Shown: in pieces, positions 29,401-37,274 of the stretch
Layout of the letters: each line of letters begins with the position of its first letter
How positions within the stretch are numbered: the stretch's first letter is position 1
From: Melioribacteraceae bacterium
GTDB taxonomy: Bacteria > Bacteroidota > Ignavibacteria > Ignavibacteriales > Melioribacteraceae
Direction of reading: 5' to 3'
DNA: 64,000 nt
Assembly: GCA_027030245.1 (NCBI GenBank)
Contig: JALVFE010000021.1
Span: 350,247-414,246, forward strand
The notes under the pieces: generated by a model
Databases searched by the model: none
Seen by the model: only the letters and a program-made list of their open reading frames with translations
Told to the model about the DNA's origin: nothing
Translations under genes and position numbers: made by a program

Positions 29401-32400
29401 GGTTTTCCCGTTGAATCTTTAATATTTTGAAACCTTTTAAGAAACCAATCTGCTTTTTGTTTTCGTCGATTAAAATAACATCGAAGGTAAATCCGTTTTC
29501 CGATTTATCAATTAATTTAGATTTGGAAAATAATTTCCCAACGGCTTTATCTGTCAACCAAAATTCATCAACACCAACGGGTAAATAAACCGAATCGTTA
29601 ATCAATTTATTATTGCCGTTGCCTATTATTGCCGCAGAAGATTGTAATGCAGAATCCAATATCGCCGGATGAACCGGGTAATCAGACAAATCATTAAGAA
29701 TATCTTCCGCAATTTGTATTTCCGCGATTACCTCGTTATTATTCGATTTAATATTTTGAATTCCTCTGAAAGCCTCTCCATAATTTAATCCGTTATCCGA
29801 CAGTGATTTGTAAAAACTCTCTTTCTTGAACTCATCCGGCTTGAACTCAATTCCGTTGTTGTCATAAACATTTTCAACAATGTTGTTCAACTTGGTATTT
29901 AATTTTCCGGTTACGTTAAGTATCCATTCTTGCTCTACACCGTTATTTTGAATTGATGTAGTAAAAACTTTAAATTCCGTTTCGCTGCCCTTCAGCTCTT
30001 CCAAAACAATTTGCAGTTTTATTTTATTCTGCGGCATAACCGGTAGGATATTTGTAAGACTAATATCACGGAATGAAAACATCTGTTTTCCGAAAGCATT
30101 TTCGGCTGCGGAATAAACCGTGATAAGATATGCCGTTGCTGGGAATACAGGCACATTAAATATTTTATGATCTTCCAGCCATTTTAAATTATCCAGCGAT
30201 ACAATGGTTTCATAAATGTGTTGTTTGATAATAGGCGAAGTCACCTTTCTGTGCAGAAGCGGATTAATCACATTTTCTTGAAGTAAAGCTGTACCATTGT
30301 TTTTTCCCGGAAAATTTTTTTTCGCCGATGTATCAACCCAATAGCGTGAACGTTGAAATGCGTATGTCGGTAGATTAAGTTTATTTCTATTATAATCACT
30401 CTCAAACTTTTTCCAATCTATATTCAACCCATTAACATAAAGCTCCGCAACCGATGAAAGAATCGTTGACCAATCGTCATTTTCCTTTTTCAACGACGGC
30501 AACCATAACGCTTCATAATCGGGGAATGCGGCACGAGCCATACTCAACAACGAAGGATGAGGTCCTACTTCAATAAATATCTTGAATCCCGAATCTACCA
30601 AAGATTTTATGCCGTCATAATAATTCACTGCACTTCTGATATGCTTCGTCCAATAGTTACTGTCTTGAATCTCTTCCTCTCCGATAAATTTCCCGGTGAT
30701 ATTTGAAATAATTGGAATGTTCGGACGATTGAACTTAACATCACTAATGGAATTATTGAACTCATCGAGTATCGGATCCATTAATGCAGAATGGAATGCA
30801 TGAGAAGTTTTAATTTTTACTATTTTGATATTTTTATTTTTAGCCTTTTCAAGTACTTTTTCAACCAACTCAGTTTGACCTGAAATCACCGTGTTAGCCG
30901 GTCCATTAATTCCCGCTATCGAAACCTTTTCGCCAAATTCACTAATTAATTCCGATACTTCTTCAACGTTTGAAAATACAACCGCCATTATTCCGTTTTG
31001 AGGAAGGCTTTGCATAAGTTTACCACGCACGGCAACAATTTTAAGCGCATCTTCCAAAGATATTACTCCCGAATAACATGCAGCAGTTATTTCACCTATA
31101 CTGTGTCCAATAACCGCTTCGGGGGTAATGCCCCACGATTCCCATAACTTTGCTACTGCATATTCTATGGCAAATAAAGCAGGTTGTGTATATTTTGTTT
31201 GATGAATCTCTTCCGGCTTTCTATCTGATGAATAAAGTAATTCCGTTAAATTGATATCAAATTTTTCCGAAAGAATTCCGTTACACAAATCAATAGTTTT
31301 CTTGAATGCAGGGTGGGTTTCATATAAAACCTTGCCCATTTCAAAATATTGGGCACCTTGACCCGTAAATAAAAATACTGTTTTGCCATTTAGATTTTCT
31401 CCGGAAATCTTTACATTCGGATCCGGCGCACCATTGGTAAAATTCCGTAAAGATTCTTTCAATGCGGTAGTCGAAGAAACCACAGCAGCCAATCTGGTAC
31501 CAAAATGTTTTCTGCCCGTATTAACGGTATAACAAATATCACCAATCGATTCAGTGTCGTCGTTATTAAGATAATCTGCATATTTGTCAGCCAAATCTTT
31601 TAAGGCTCCGGAGTTATAACCCGAAAGCGTAAATAAGTGCGCTGTCCGGTCAACCTTATTTTCTTTTTTAATTTTAACCGGTGCTTCTTGTAAAATAATA
31701 TGAGCATTGGTTCCGCCAAATCCATACGAACTTACACCTGCGGTTCTCTTTTTCCCGTTTACCTCCCACGGAGTAGTTTCCGTAGGAATATTAAATGGTA
31801 ATTTATCAATCGGGATATGCGGATTAATCTTCTTGAAATTAATATGTTTAGGAATTGTAGCGTGCTGTAACGAAAGAGCCGTTTTAATAATGCCCGCTAT
31901 ACCGGCGGCAGACTCTGTATGTCCGATATTCGTTTTAACCGAACCAATAAATAAAGGATTCCCTTTTGTTCTCTTTTCAAAAACTTCCGCAAGCCCTTGA
32001 ACTTCGATGGGGTCACCGAGAATCGTGCCTGTTCCGTGCGCTTCCACATAGTCGATTTCATCATGAGACATACCGGCATCATCTAAAGCCTTGCGAATAA
32101 CTTTAACCTGCGCTTGTTTATTCGGTGCCGTTATACCGTTACTTTTTCCATCTTGGTTAACCGCACTGCCTTTTATAACCGCAATGATATTGTCATTATC
32201 TTTAATTGCATCGGAAAGCCTTTTTAACACAATGATTCCGCAACCTTCGCTTCTTATATAACCATCGGCATTTGCATCAAACGTTTTACAACTTCCGGTA
32301 GGCGACAACATTTTGGCTTGTGAAAAAGCGATATTAATGTCCGGGGTTAAAATCATATTTACGCCGCCCGCTATTGCCATATCGGATTCTCCGTTTTGCA

Positions 32401-35074
32401 AACTTTTACAAGCAAGGTGCACGGATACCAAAGAGGAAGAACAAGCCGTATCAAGTGCAACACTTGGACCTTGTAAATCCAAAGTATAGGAAACCCTGTT
32501 TGCCGCAACACTAAACGCATTACCCGTGCCGGAATAGGCATCGAGGTTTTGCGGGAAACCCCTTTGAAAGCTGGTATAATCCATATTACTTATTCCAAGA
32601 AAAACCCCGGTTTTCGATCCCGCGATTTCGTCGGGATTAATTGCAGCGTCTTCCAAAGCTTCCCAAACCGTTTCAAGTACAACGCGCTGTTGTGGGTCTA
32701 TCTTTACCGATTCCCGGGGTGATATACCAAAGAAGTGAGGATCGAACATATCGAAATTTTTAAGGAAACCGCCTTTCTTCGTTATCATTTTACCAGGTTG
32801 TGTTCCCGTAGGATCATAATATTTTTCAACGTCCCATCTTTCTTCCGGGATATCAATTATCCCGCTCTTTCCTTCCGCAAGCATATTCCAAAATTCTTCT
32901 TTGGTTTCTGCCTCGGGGAACCTTAAACCTATTCCGATTATTGCAACCGGTTCTTTCTCCTTAACCGTTCCTTTTATCTTATTTTCTTCTTCCGTGCCTT
33001 TTTCATCGTGTAAGTTCATTAAATAACCGCTTAACTTCTTTATCGTCGGATACTCCCACAATAAAGTAGGAGAAAGTTCAACGTCAAATTGATTTTCGAG
33101 ATCTCCGACAAGTTTAACGGCCTTCGTCGAATCTATTCCAAAATTTGCAAAGGGTTCATCCGGATCGATAGAATTTTTACTTACAGACAGAGTTTCTGCC
33201 AATTTGGAGATCAACCAACTTTCAATTGCCTTTCTGTCTTTCGTGGAAACTCCGGAAGTTCCAATTAAACTTTCCGGTTTTTCCTTCTTTTCTGTAATTA
33301 TTGAATCGCCCAATTTCCATTCGGCAATAACCTCAAGTTCGTTGTTAAGGTAAGCCTTTTTTGTTGCCCTTCGTTGAATTTTGCCGCTTGACGTTTTAAA
33401 AATTGTTTTCGGTTGAATCAAGACAACGGCGTAGGTTTGAATATTATGGTTCTCGGAGACAGCCGAAATAATGTCTTTTATAACACTTTGCCAATCAACA
33501 TTTTTCTTCGCACGGGCTTCATGAACAACTACCAGTCTTTCTTTATTATCTACTTCTACCGAAAAAACGGCTCCGCTTGAAGGACGTAGTAATTTGTTTG
33601 CTCTTTCGACCGTTAATTCTATATCTTGCGGATAGTGGTTAGTACCGTCAATAATTATCATATCTTTGAGTCTGCCTGTAACATACAACTCACCCTCAAG
33701 TAAAAACCCCAAATCGCCGGTTCTTAAAAAAGGTCCTTCGTTCGTGTTGGAGGTATAAGCGTTAAATATTTCATTTGTAACTTGTTTATTCTCCCAATAA
33801 CCTTTCGCTACATTTTTTCCCTTTACCCAAATTTCCCCTATTTCATTCTCACTTAATTTTTCTAAAGTATCGGGATTCACAATCGCTATTTCTTCTTCCA
33901 AAAGCTTGGTTCCGCAACCTATAAATTTTTGTGCGTCTGCGTCGTTATCTTCTATTTCAATTTTATTTTGACGAAGGGCGTATTTATTTAATTTACATTC
34001 TTTGGGAATTTCTTCTCTGTTAACGCCGGATACAATCAATGTTGCTTCAGCAAGTCCGTAACAAGGATAAAATGCGCTTTTCTTAAATCCCGCCGGGGCA
34101 AAAGTATTGCTGAATTCATCAATTGTAACCGCACGTACTGGTTCTGCTCCGCTAAAAGCCACTTCCCAATTACTTAAGTCAAGTTTTTCAACTTTGGAAG
34201 GGGTAGCCGATTTAATACATAAATCATAAGCGAAATTAGGTCCGCCGCTTACTACAGGTTTATCTTTGACGTCCGAGATAATTTGCAACCAACGAAGCGG
34301 TCTTTTCAAAAAATATACGGGAGACATTAACGTTGTATGAAAACCGCTGAATAAAGGTTGAAGTATTCCTCCAATCAATCCCATGTCATGATAAATCGGA
34401 AGCCAGATAACACCTTCGTGTTCTTTGTATAAACCAAAACCGTCTTTGATCATAACCGAATTGTACAAAAGGTTTTCATGAGTAATAATAACGCCTTTTG
34501 GGGATCCTGTTGAACCGGATGTATATTGCAGATAAGCTATATCATTCGAATGTATATCCGGTAAAGCCAAACTACCAAGGTTTTCATCATAAATATCGGT
34601 TGCCAACCATTCTATGCTTCCAAGTGAGAACTCGTCTTCCACACTTAATATTTCACTTAACTGGGAATCGTTTTTCCACACTTCAACTTGTTCAAGAACG
34701 TCTTTTGTTGTTAACGCAATTTTTGCTTTTGAATCTTTAATAATCGATTGAAGCCGTGGAAGAGTCTTTTTCAATCTAGGCGGATCCGGCGGGTAAACCG
34801 GTACGGCAATAACTCCCGCATACAAACACCCGAAATAACCGCATATGTAATCCAATCCCGGTGGGTACAACAAGAGAGCACGTTCTTTTGATAGTTTCTT
34901 TTCTAATAATCTTGCCGCAATTACCTTCGCTCTTCTGTCTAATTCCGCATAGCTGATTACATCTTGGGTTCCATCGTCATTCAAAAATGTAAATGCTTTA
35001 GCATCTCCGAGAGTATGCGAACGGTTTAACAGAAGTTCGACCAAAGTTTTTTCGTTATAAAATTTATTTTCCAT
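26453..35074 (-). CDS. Loading/extension PKS, FAAL-ACP-KS-AT-DH-ER-KR-ACP
   Basis: First megasynthase of the line, 2873 residues. The N-terminal fatty acyl-AMP ligase (about 1-590) has QYTSGSTGSPKG and the FAAL-typical WLPIYHDMGLIGG. It should activate a free fatty acid as acyl-AMP and load the adjacent ACP (GIDS near 648). A fully reducing PKS module follows: KS about 680-1100 (DTACSSS near 875); AT about 1215-1520 (GHSIGE near 1323, HAFHS, malonyl); DH about 1590-1860 with His in EDHKIFN near 1636 and HPAILDSALQ near 1804; ER about 2150-2450 (LNFRDV, HAASGGVGQ); KR about 2475-2660 (SGGFGALG, SNYAVANAF, and LDD, the B-type marker); ACP about 2745-2820 (GLDS). The DH motif has Asn where HxxxGxxxxP has Gly, but both catalytic residues remain. 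The starter acid should thus be lengthened by a saturated C2 unit. The gene lies 28 bases after the CheW-like gene. Confidence 0.95.
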   Translation of the reverse strand: MENKFYNEKTLVELLLNRSHTLGDAKAFTFLNDDGTQDVISYAELDRRAKVIAARLLEKKLSKERALLLYPPGLDYICGYFGCLYAGVIAVPVYPPDPPRLKKTLPRLQSIIKDSKAKIALTTKDVLEQVEVWKNDSQLSEILSVEDEFSLGSIEWLATDIYDENLGSLALPDIHSNDIAYLQYTSGSTGSPKGVIITHENLLYNSVMIKDGFGLYKEHEGVIWLPIYHDMGLIGGILQPLFSGFHTTLMSPVYFLKRPLRWLQIISDVKDKPVVSGGPNFAYDLCIKSATPSKVEKLDLSNWEVAFSGAEPVRAVTIDEFSNTFAPAGFKKSAFYPCYGLAEATLIVSGVNREEIPKECKLNKYALRQNKIEIEDNDADAQKFIGCGTKLLEEEIAIVNPDTLEKLSENEIGEIWVKGKNVAKGYWENKQVTNEIFNAYTSNTNEGPFLRTGDLGFLLEGELYVTGRLKDMIIIDGTNHYPQDIELTVERANKLLRPSSGAVFSVEVDNKERLVVVHEARAKKNVDWQSVIKDIISAVSENHNIQTYAVVLIQPKTIFKTSSGKIQRRATKKAYLNNELEVIAEWKLGDSIITEKKEKPESLIGTSGVSTKDRKAIESWLISKLAETLSVSKNSIDPDEPFANFGIDSTKAVKLVGDLENQFDVELSPTLLWEYPTIKKLSGYLMNLHDEKGTEEENKIKGTVKEKEPVAIIGIGLRFPEAETKEEFWNMLAEGKSGIIDIPEERWDVEKYYDPTGTQPGKMITKKGGFLKNFDMFDPHFFGISPRESVKIDPQQRVVLETVWEALEDAAINPDEIAGSKTGVFLGISNMDYTSFQRGFPQNLDAYSGTGNAFSVAANRVSYTLDLQGPSVALDTACSSSLVSVHLACKSLQNGESDMAIAGGVNMILTPDINIAFSQAKMLSPTGSCKTFDANADGYIRSEGCGIIVLKRLSDAIKDNDNIIAVIKGSAVNQDGKSNGITAPNKQAQVKVIRKALDDAGMSHDEIDYVEAHGTGTILGDPIEVQGLAEVFEKRTKGNPLFIGSVKTNIGHTESAAGIAGIIKTALSLQHATIPKHINFKKINPHIPIDKLPFNIPTETTPWEVNGKKRTAGVSSYGFGGTNAHIILQEAPVKIKKENKVDRTAHLFTLSGYNSGALKDLADKYADYLNNDDTESIGDICYTVNTGRKHFGTRLAAVVSSTTALKESLRNFTNGAPDPNVKISGENLNGKTVFLFTGQGAQYFEMGKVLYETHPAFKKTIDLCNGILSEKFDINLTELLYSSDRKPEEIHQTKYTQPALFAIEYAVAKLWESWGITPEAVIGHSIGEITAACYSGVISLEDALKIVAVRGKLMQSLPQNGIMAVVFSNVEEVSELISEFGEKVSIAGINGPANTVISGQTELVEKVLEKAKNKNIKIVKIKTSHAFHSALMDPILDEFNNSISDVKFNRPNIPIISNITGKFIGEEEIQDSNYWTKHIRSAVNYYDGIKSLVDSGFKIFIEVGPHPSLLSMARAAFPDYEALWLPSLKKENDDWSTILSSVAELYVNGLNIDWKKFESDYNRNKLNLPTYAFQRSRYWVDTSAKKNFPGKNNGTALLQENVINPLLHRKVTSPIIKQHIYETIVSLDNLKWLEDHKIFNVPVFPATAYLITVYSAAENAFGKQMFSFRDISLTNILPVMPQNKIKLQIVLEELKGSETEFKVFTTSIQNNGVEQEWILNVTGKLNTKLNNIVENVYDNNGIEFKPDEFKKESFYKSLSDNGLNYGEAFRGIQNIKSNNNEVIAEIQIAEDILNDLSDYPVHPAILDSALQSSAAIIGNGNNKLINDSVYLPVGVDEFWLTDKAVGKLFSKSKLIDKSENGFTFDVILIDENKKQIGFLKGFKILKIQRENLPVQFKINLSEWLYNVEWIEAESNQTGNENSENEHSVILFSVNRNSKTKELIEKLKDAKFNVTTAFAGNGFEEINGNEFHVDLSSSENVGVFLAKVLHESDSKPLDIIVDTTNSGFSDSLVSAELLKIENNLAGKLLNILKGLITGGITNPLKLMIITDNAVKVNDNEDVNPLATSVWGFGQVLMLEHPEFNSVLIDLDENSLDAFVRDFPLNENEDRVAYRQGEKFTAKLRKAEFEEAGEDLENQSSGNMRLEIKDKGVLDNIKFVPVERPAPRNDELEIKVMAAGLNFRDVMNALNLYPGDAGNLGGECSGIVTRIGNNVTNYKPGDKVFGIAPGSFSKYVVTKSALVHKLPDNLEFEDAATVPITFLTAYHALIKLANIKEGDKVLIHAASGGVGQAAIQLCKMVGAEIFATAGSDEKRNFLRELGLKHIMNSRTTEFAEEIKKITNGAGVDVILNSLSGEFIEKGLSVLNKNGTFLEIGKVNIWTHEEVNKFRPDVKYHIIALDDMSENQPLVVRELLEELVPLFEQKQLTPLTKKVYPVSEAISAFRFMAQTKHIGKIVIRVNQSGAGTEKEPVTIERDGIYVISGGFGALGQIVMDWLTYRGAGNIVLIGRSEPNQPVKDKLKELTGVSIYQFFGDVSDETSVEKLKNLLKEINKPVRGIIHAAGVLDDGIIMQQSGEKFAKVLSPKIGGAVNLLNAVDKKELDFVLFFSSVASLLGSAGQSNYAVANAFLDGFAKHLKQNGINAISINWGPWESLGMTANLAGGNKNNLGFISVTPDVGIRLLDVILNNDYDQIGAFKIDWKKLINTLGEENIKSFISDFAEFEGESEEKEVPQLVIELSSMEPENRKEKVVDFLKSQTIRVLGLDPEFPLDTSKNLNEMGLDSLMAIELKNTIDKAIGKKLPATLVFNYPSIDAIGEHLVSDILKFEDKPDEIETGEIVEDESLDDVIDELENMSDEEVEALLLKKLDEQNNEE

Positions 35075-35102
35075 TTGCTGCTCTTTTTTGTCAATTTAAA
35101 TT

Positions 35103-35555
35103 TTATTCGTGAACTATTATTTTATTGTTTTTCAAGTTCACGGTTTTCAAGATGTTATCAATATCCAATAACAAATATTCGTTTCCCTCAATTTCCAATA
35201 TGTTATCACAAAATGGGATTCCCTTACCATGGGCAGACGTGTAAATGTGTTTGGAATTCCCGTTCAAATTGATAATTTCAACAACTTCGTCAACGATAAT
35301 TCCATACGAAAACCCTTCTTTTTCACCTACAAGTATCCTGCTTTCTTTTACAATTTCTTTGGGAACCAAATCCAAAAGCTCGTAAAGGTTCAACAGCTGA
35401 ACTTCGGACGTTCCGTATTTGAAGGCATTAAAATCATCTTCCAAAAAGAAATTGCTGGGTAAGAAATCTTTAGCTTTTAGGATCAGCGGGACACTTTCCA
35501 TATCAACCGCAAAAATTTGGTCGGATAGTTTGAACGTAATAATATTTTTAATCAT
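35103..35555 (-). CDS. CheW-like domain protein at head of PKS/NRPS operon
   Basis: Single-domain CheW-like protein of 150 residues. CheW domains normally couple chemoreceptors to the CheA kinase at the membrane. The signature strand is visible near residues 73-96 (ILVGEKEG, YGIIVDEVVEII), followed by the hydrophobic C-terminal half (LEIEGNEYLLLDIDNIL). The start codon is preceded by a purine-rich AAGAAGTGAG. No CheA, receptor, CheY or CheR/B is in the window, so this is not a chemotaxis operon. The gene is 28 bases from the first megasynthase gene, on the same strand, and just downstream of a sigma-54 promoter candidate, so it is probably co-transcribed with the synthases. It may act in a sensory complex controlling the cluster or localise components, but that is inference. 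Family assignment is fairly firm; role unknown. Confidence 0.8.
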   Translation of the reverse strand: MIKNIITFKLSDQIFAVDMESVPLILKAKDFLPSNFFLEDDFNAFKYGTSEVQLLNLYELLDLVPKEIVKESRILVGEKEGFSYGIIVDEVVEIINLNGNSKHIYTSAHGKGIPFCDNILEIEGNEYLLLDIDNILKTVNLKNNKIIVHE

Positions 35556-35590
35556 AACTCACTTCTTATTTTTTTGCCTAAGGGCAAGGG

Positions 35591-35605
35591 GCAATAATTG
35601 TTCCA
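35591..35605 (-). promoter_or_regulatory. Sigma-54 (-24/-12) promoter candidate for PKS/NRPS operon
   Basis: The minus strand reads TGGAACAATTATTGC. Against the sigma-54 consensus TGGCAC-N5-TTGC the invariant GG and GC are present with exact spacing and there is one mismatch (C to A at the fourth base). Predicted transcription start is near 35579, about 24 bases before the CheW-like ATG. A sigma-54-dependent activator gene ends 121 bases upstream on the same strand. The site is read by eye and no expression data are implied. Confidence 0.6.
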
Positions 35606-35656
35606 ATAAAAAATGTGCTGTTTTCGTTGATTTTTGAGGGGAAAAGAAATGAATCC

Positions 35657-35725
35657 GTTAAAAAACTTAACTAACCGTAAAGAAATTTAACTAATAAGAT
35701 AATTATTCGTAAGAAGGTTAAATTT
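35657..35725 (-). promoter_or_regulatory. Possible activator-binding repeats upstream of sigma-54 site
   Basis: This segment between the response-regulator gene and the sigma-54 site holds repeated GTTAA/TTAAC elements: an inverted pair GTTAA-N5-TTAAC at 35657-35671; a direct repeat TTAACTAA at 35667-35674 and 35687-35694, exactly 20 bases apart; and a perfect 9-base inverted repeat AAATTTAAC/GTTAAATTT at 35683-35691 and 35717-35725. A similar ACTAACTTAACC lies at 37190-37201 upstream of the regulator gene. The spacing to the promoter suits enhancer sites of an NtrC-type activator. All are AT-rich, so chance is a real alternative. Confidence 0.35.
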
Positions 35726-35726
35726 T

Positions 35727-37085
35727 TTACCCAATCTTATTTTCGATCAGATTATATTTTTCCAGTTTGCTGTATAATGTGGGTTTGGAGATTCCAAGTA
35801 TTTGAATTGCCTTTTGTTTATCACCGTTAACTTTTTCCAAAACATACTTGATATGCCGTTTTTCCACTTCTTCCAGACTTAAAAGTTCTTCCGCAGGCGG
35901 CGTGTCTTTTGTTTTATTATTTTTTCTCAATAAAATATTTTCCTTCACAAGAACGTCACTGCTGGAAAGTACAACGGCTTGCAACAAAATGTTTTCCAGC
36001 TCACGAACATTACCCGGCCAGTCATATTCTTGCAACAATTCCATTACTTCCATTGGGATTTTCATTACGTTTTTATGTAGTTCTTTATTGATTTTCTTTA
36101 GGAAATGAACTACAAGCAACGGAATATCTTCCTTTCTTTCGCGCAACGGAGGAAGATTAATTGTAAAAACTTTAAGGCGATAATATAAATCTTCCCTGAA
36201 CTGCCCGGCTTCAACTAGTTTCTCCAAATCCCTGTTACTTGCCGCAATAATCCGTGCTTTCATAGGCAACGTGTATTCACCGCCGACTTTCTCAAATTCG
36301 CGTTCTTGTAAAACCCTTAGCAGTTTGGCTTGCAAATCCAAAGACATTTCCGAAATTTCATCCAAAAAAATCGTTCCTTCCCGCGCCAGTTCGAATTTTC
36401 CTTTCTTATCTTTAATTGCGCCGGTGAAAGCTCCTTTTACGTGACCGAACAATTCGCTTTCGAGTAATTCACGTGATAGAGCCGTACAGTTTACAGCAAC
36501 AAACGGTTGATCTTTAGAAACTCCGTTGTAATGTATAACTTTAGCTATAAGTTCTTTTCCTGTACCGCTTTCTCCTTGTATTAAAACGGATACTTTGTTG
36601 GAGGAGAGTTGACCGATATTTTTGAAAATCTCGCGCATTGCGGGAGTTCTTCCGATCAAACTGTTATCGAGTTGATATTCCAAAAAATCTTCTGAAATGT
36701 AAGCTTCCAATTGTTGACTAACTGATTGTATTTTAAGAGCGCGGTTTATCTTAATTTTCAATTGTTCCATGTCAATCGGTTTTTGCATATAGTCGAAGGC
36801 GCCCTTTTGCATGGCTTTGATGATGGAAGACATATCGTAATAAGCAGTGAAGAGAATGACCTGAATGTACGGATCGTAATTTTTGACTTTCTCGAGAACT
36901 TGAATTCCGTTCATATCCGGCATAATCAAATCACAGATGATTAAATCCGGACTGTATTTCTCGACGGCTTTCAATCCTTTTGCCCCGTTTTCCGCCAGAA
37001 ATACTTTATGTCCCAATTCTTTTAAATTTACATTCAGTATTTCGCGGACTTGCTCGTCATCATCTATGATCAGTAATTTTGCCAT
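35727..37085 (-). CDS. Sigma-54-dependent response regulator (NtrC family)
   Basis: Transcriptional activator of 452 residues with the classic three-domain layout. The receiver domain (1-120) has the acidic pair IIDDDE and phospho-acceptor Asp in ICDLIMPDMNG. The AAA+ domain (about 140-375) has Walker A GESGTGKE, the sigma-54 contact loop GAFTGA and the arginine-containing DLYYRL segment. The C-terminal Fis-type helix-turn-helix (about 410-450) includes QKAIQILGISKPTLYSKL. When phosphorylated it should use ATP to open sigma-54 promoters. No partner histidine kinase is encoded nearby, so the kinase is an orphan elsewhere or beyond view. Its position directly upstream of a sigma-54 site and the CheW-PKS-NRPS genes suggests it controls that operon; this is inference from position. 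Confidence 0.95.
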   Translation of the reverse strand: MAKLLIIDDDEQVREILNVNLKELGHKVFLAENGAKGLKAVEKYSPDLIICDLIMPDMNGIQVLEKVKNYDPYIQVILFTAYYDMSSIIKAMQKGAFDYMQKPIDMEQLKIKINRALKIQSVSQQLEAYISEDFLEYQLDNSLIGRTPAMREIFKNIGQLSSNKVSVLIQGESGTGKELIAKVIHYNGVSKDQPFVAVNCTALSRELLESELFGHVKGAFTGAIKDKKGKFELAREGTIFLDEISEMSLDLQAKLLRVLQEREFEKVGGEYTLPMKARIIAASNRDLEKLVEAGQFREDLYYRLKVFTINLPPLRERKEDIPLLVVHFLKKINKELHKNVMKIPMEVMELLQEYDWPGNVRELENILLQAVVLSSSDVLVKENILLRKNNKTKDTPPAEELLSLEEVEKRHIKYVLEKVNGDKQKAIQILGISKPTLYSKLEKYNLIENKIG

Positions 37086-37274
37086 TTTGAAGTATGTGCT
37101 TATTGCAATTAAAGTAAAATATTACGCTCTTTTTACAACCGAAAGTTAAAAATCTTTTCAATTAAACACTATTTTCAAAACGGAATAAGACTAACTTAAC
37201 CCATCTATATTCCAAAAATAAAATAGTGGAAAGTTATCAGCCCAATGTGATAAAGAGCAATTTACCGAAAAAAA

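Noticed and set aside
35103..37085. Chemotaxis operon
   Set aside because: Only a CheW-like protein and an NtrC-type regulator are present; no CheA, receptor, CheR or CheB.
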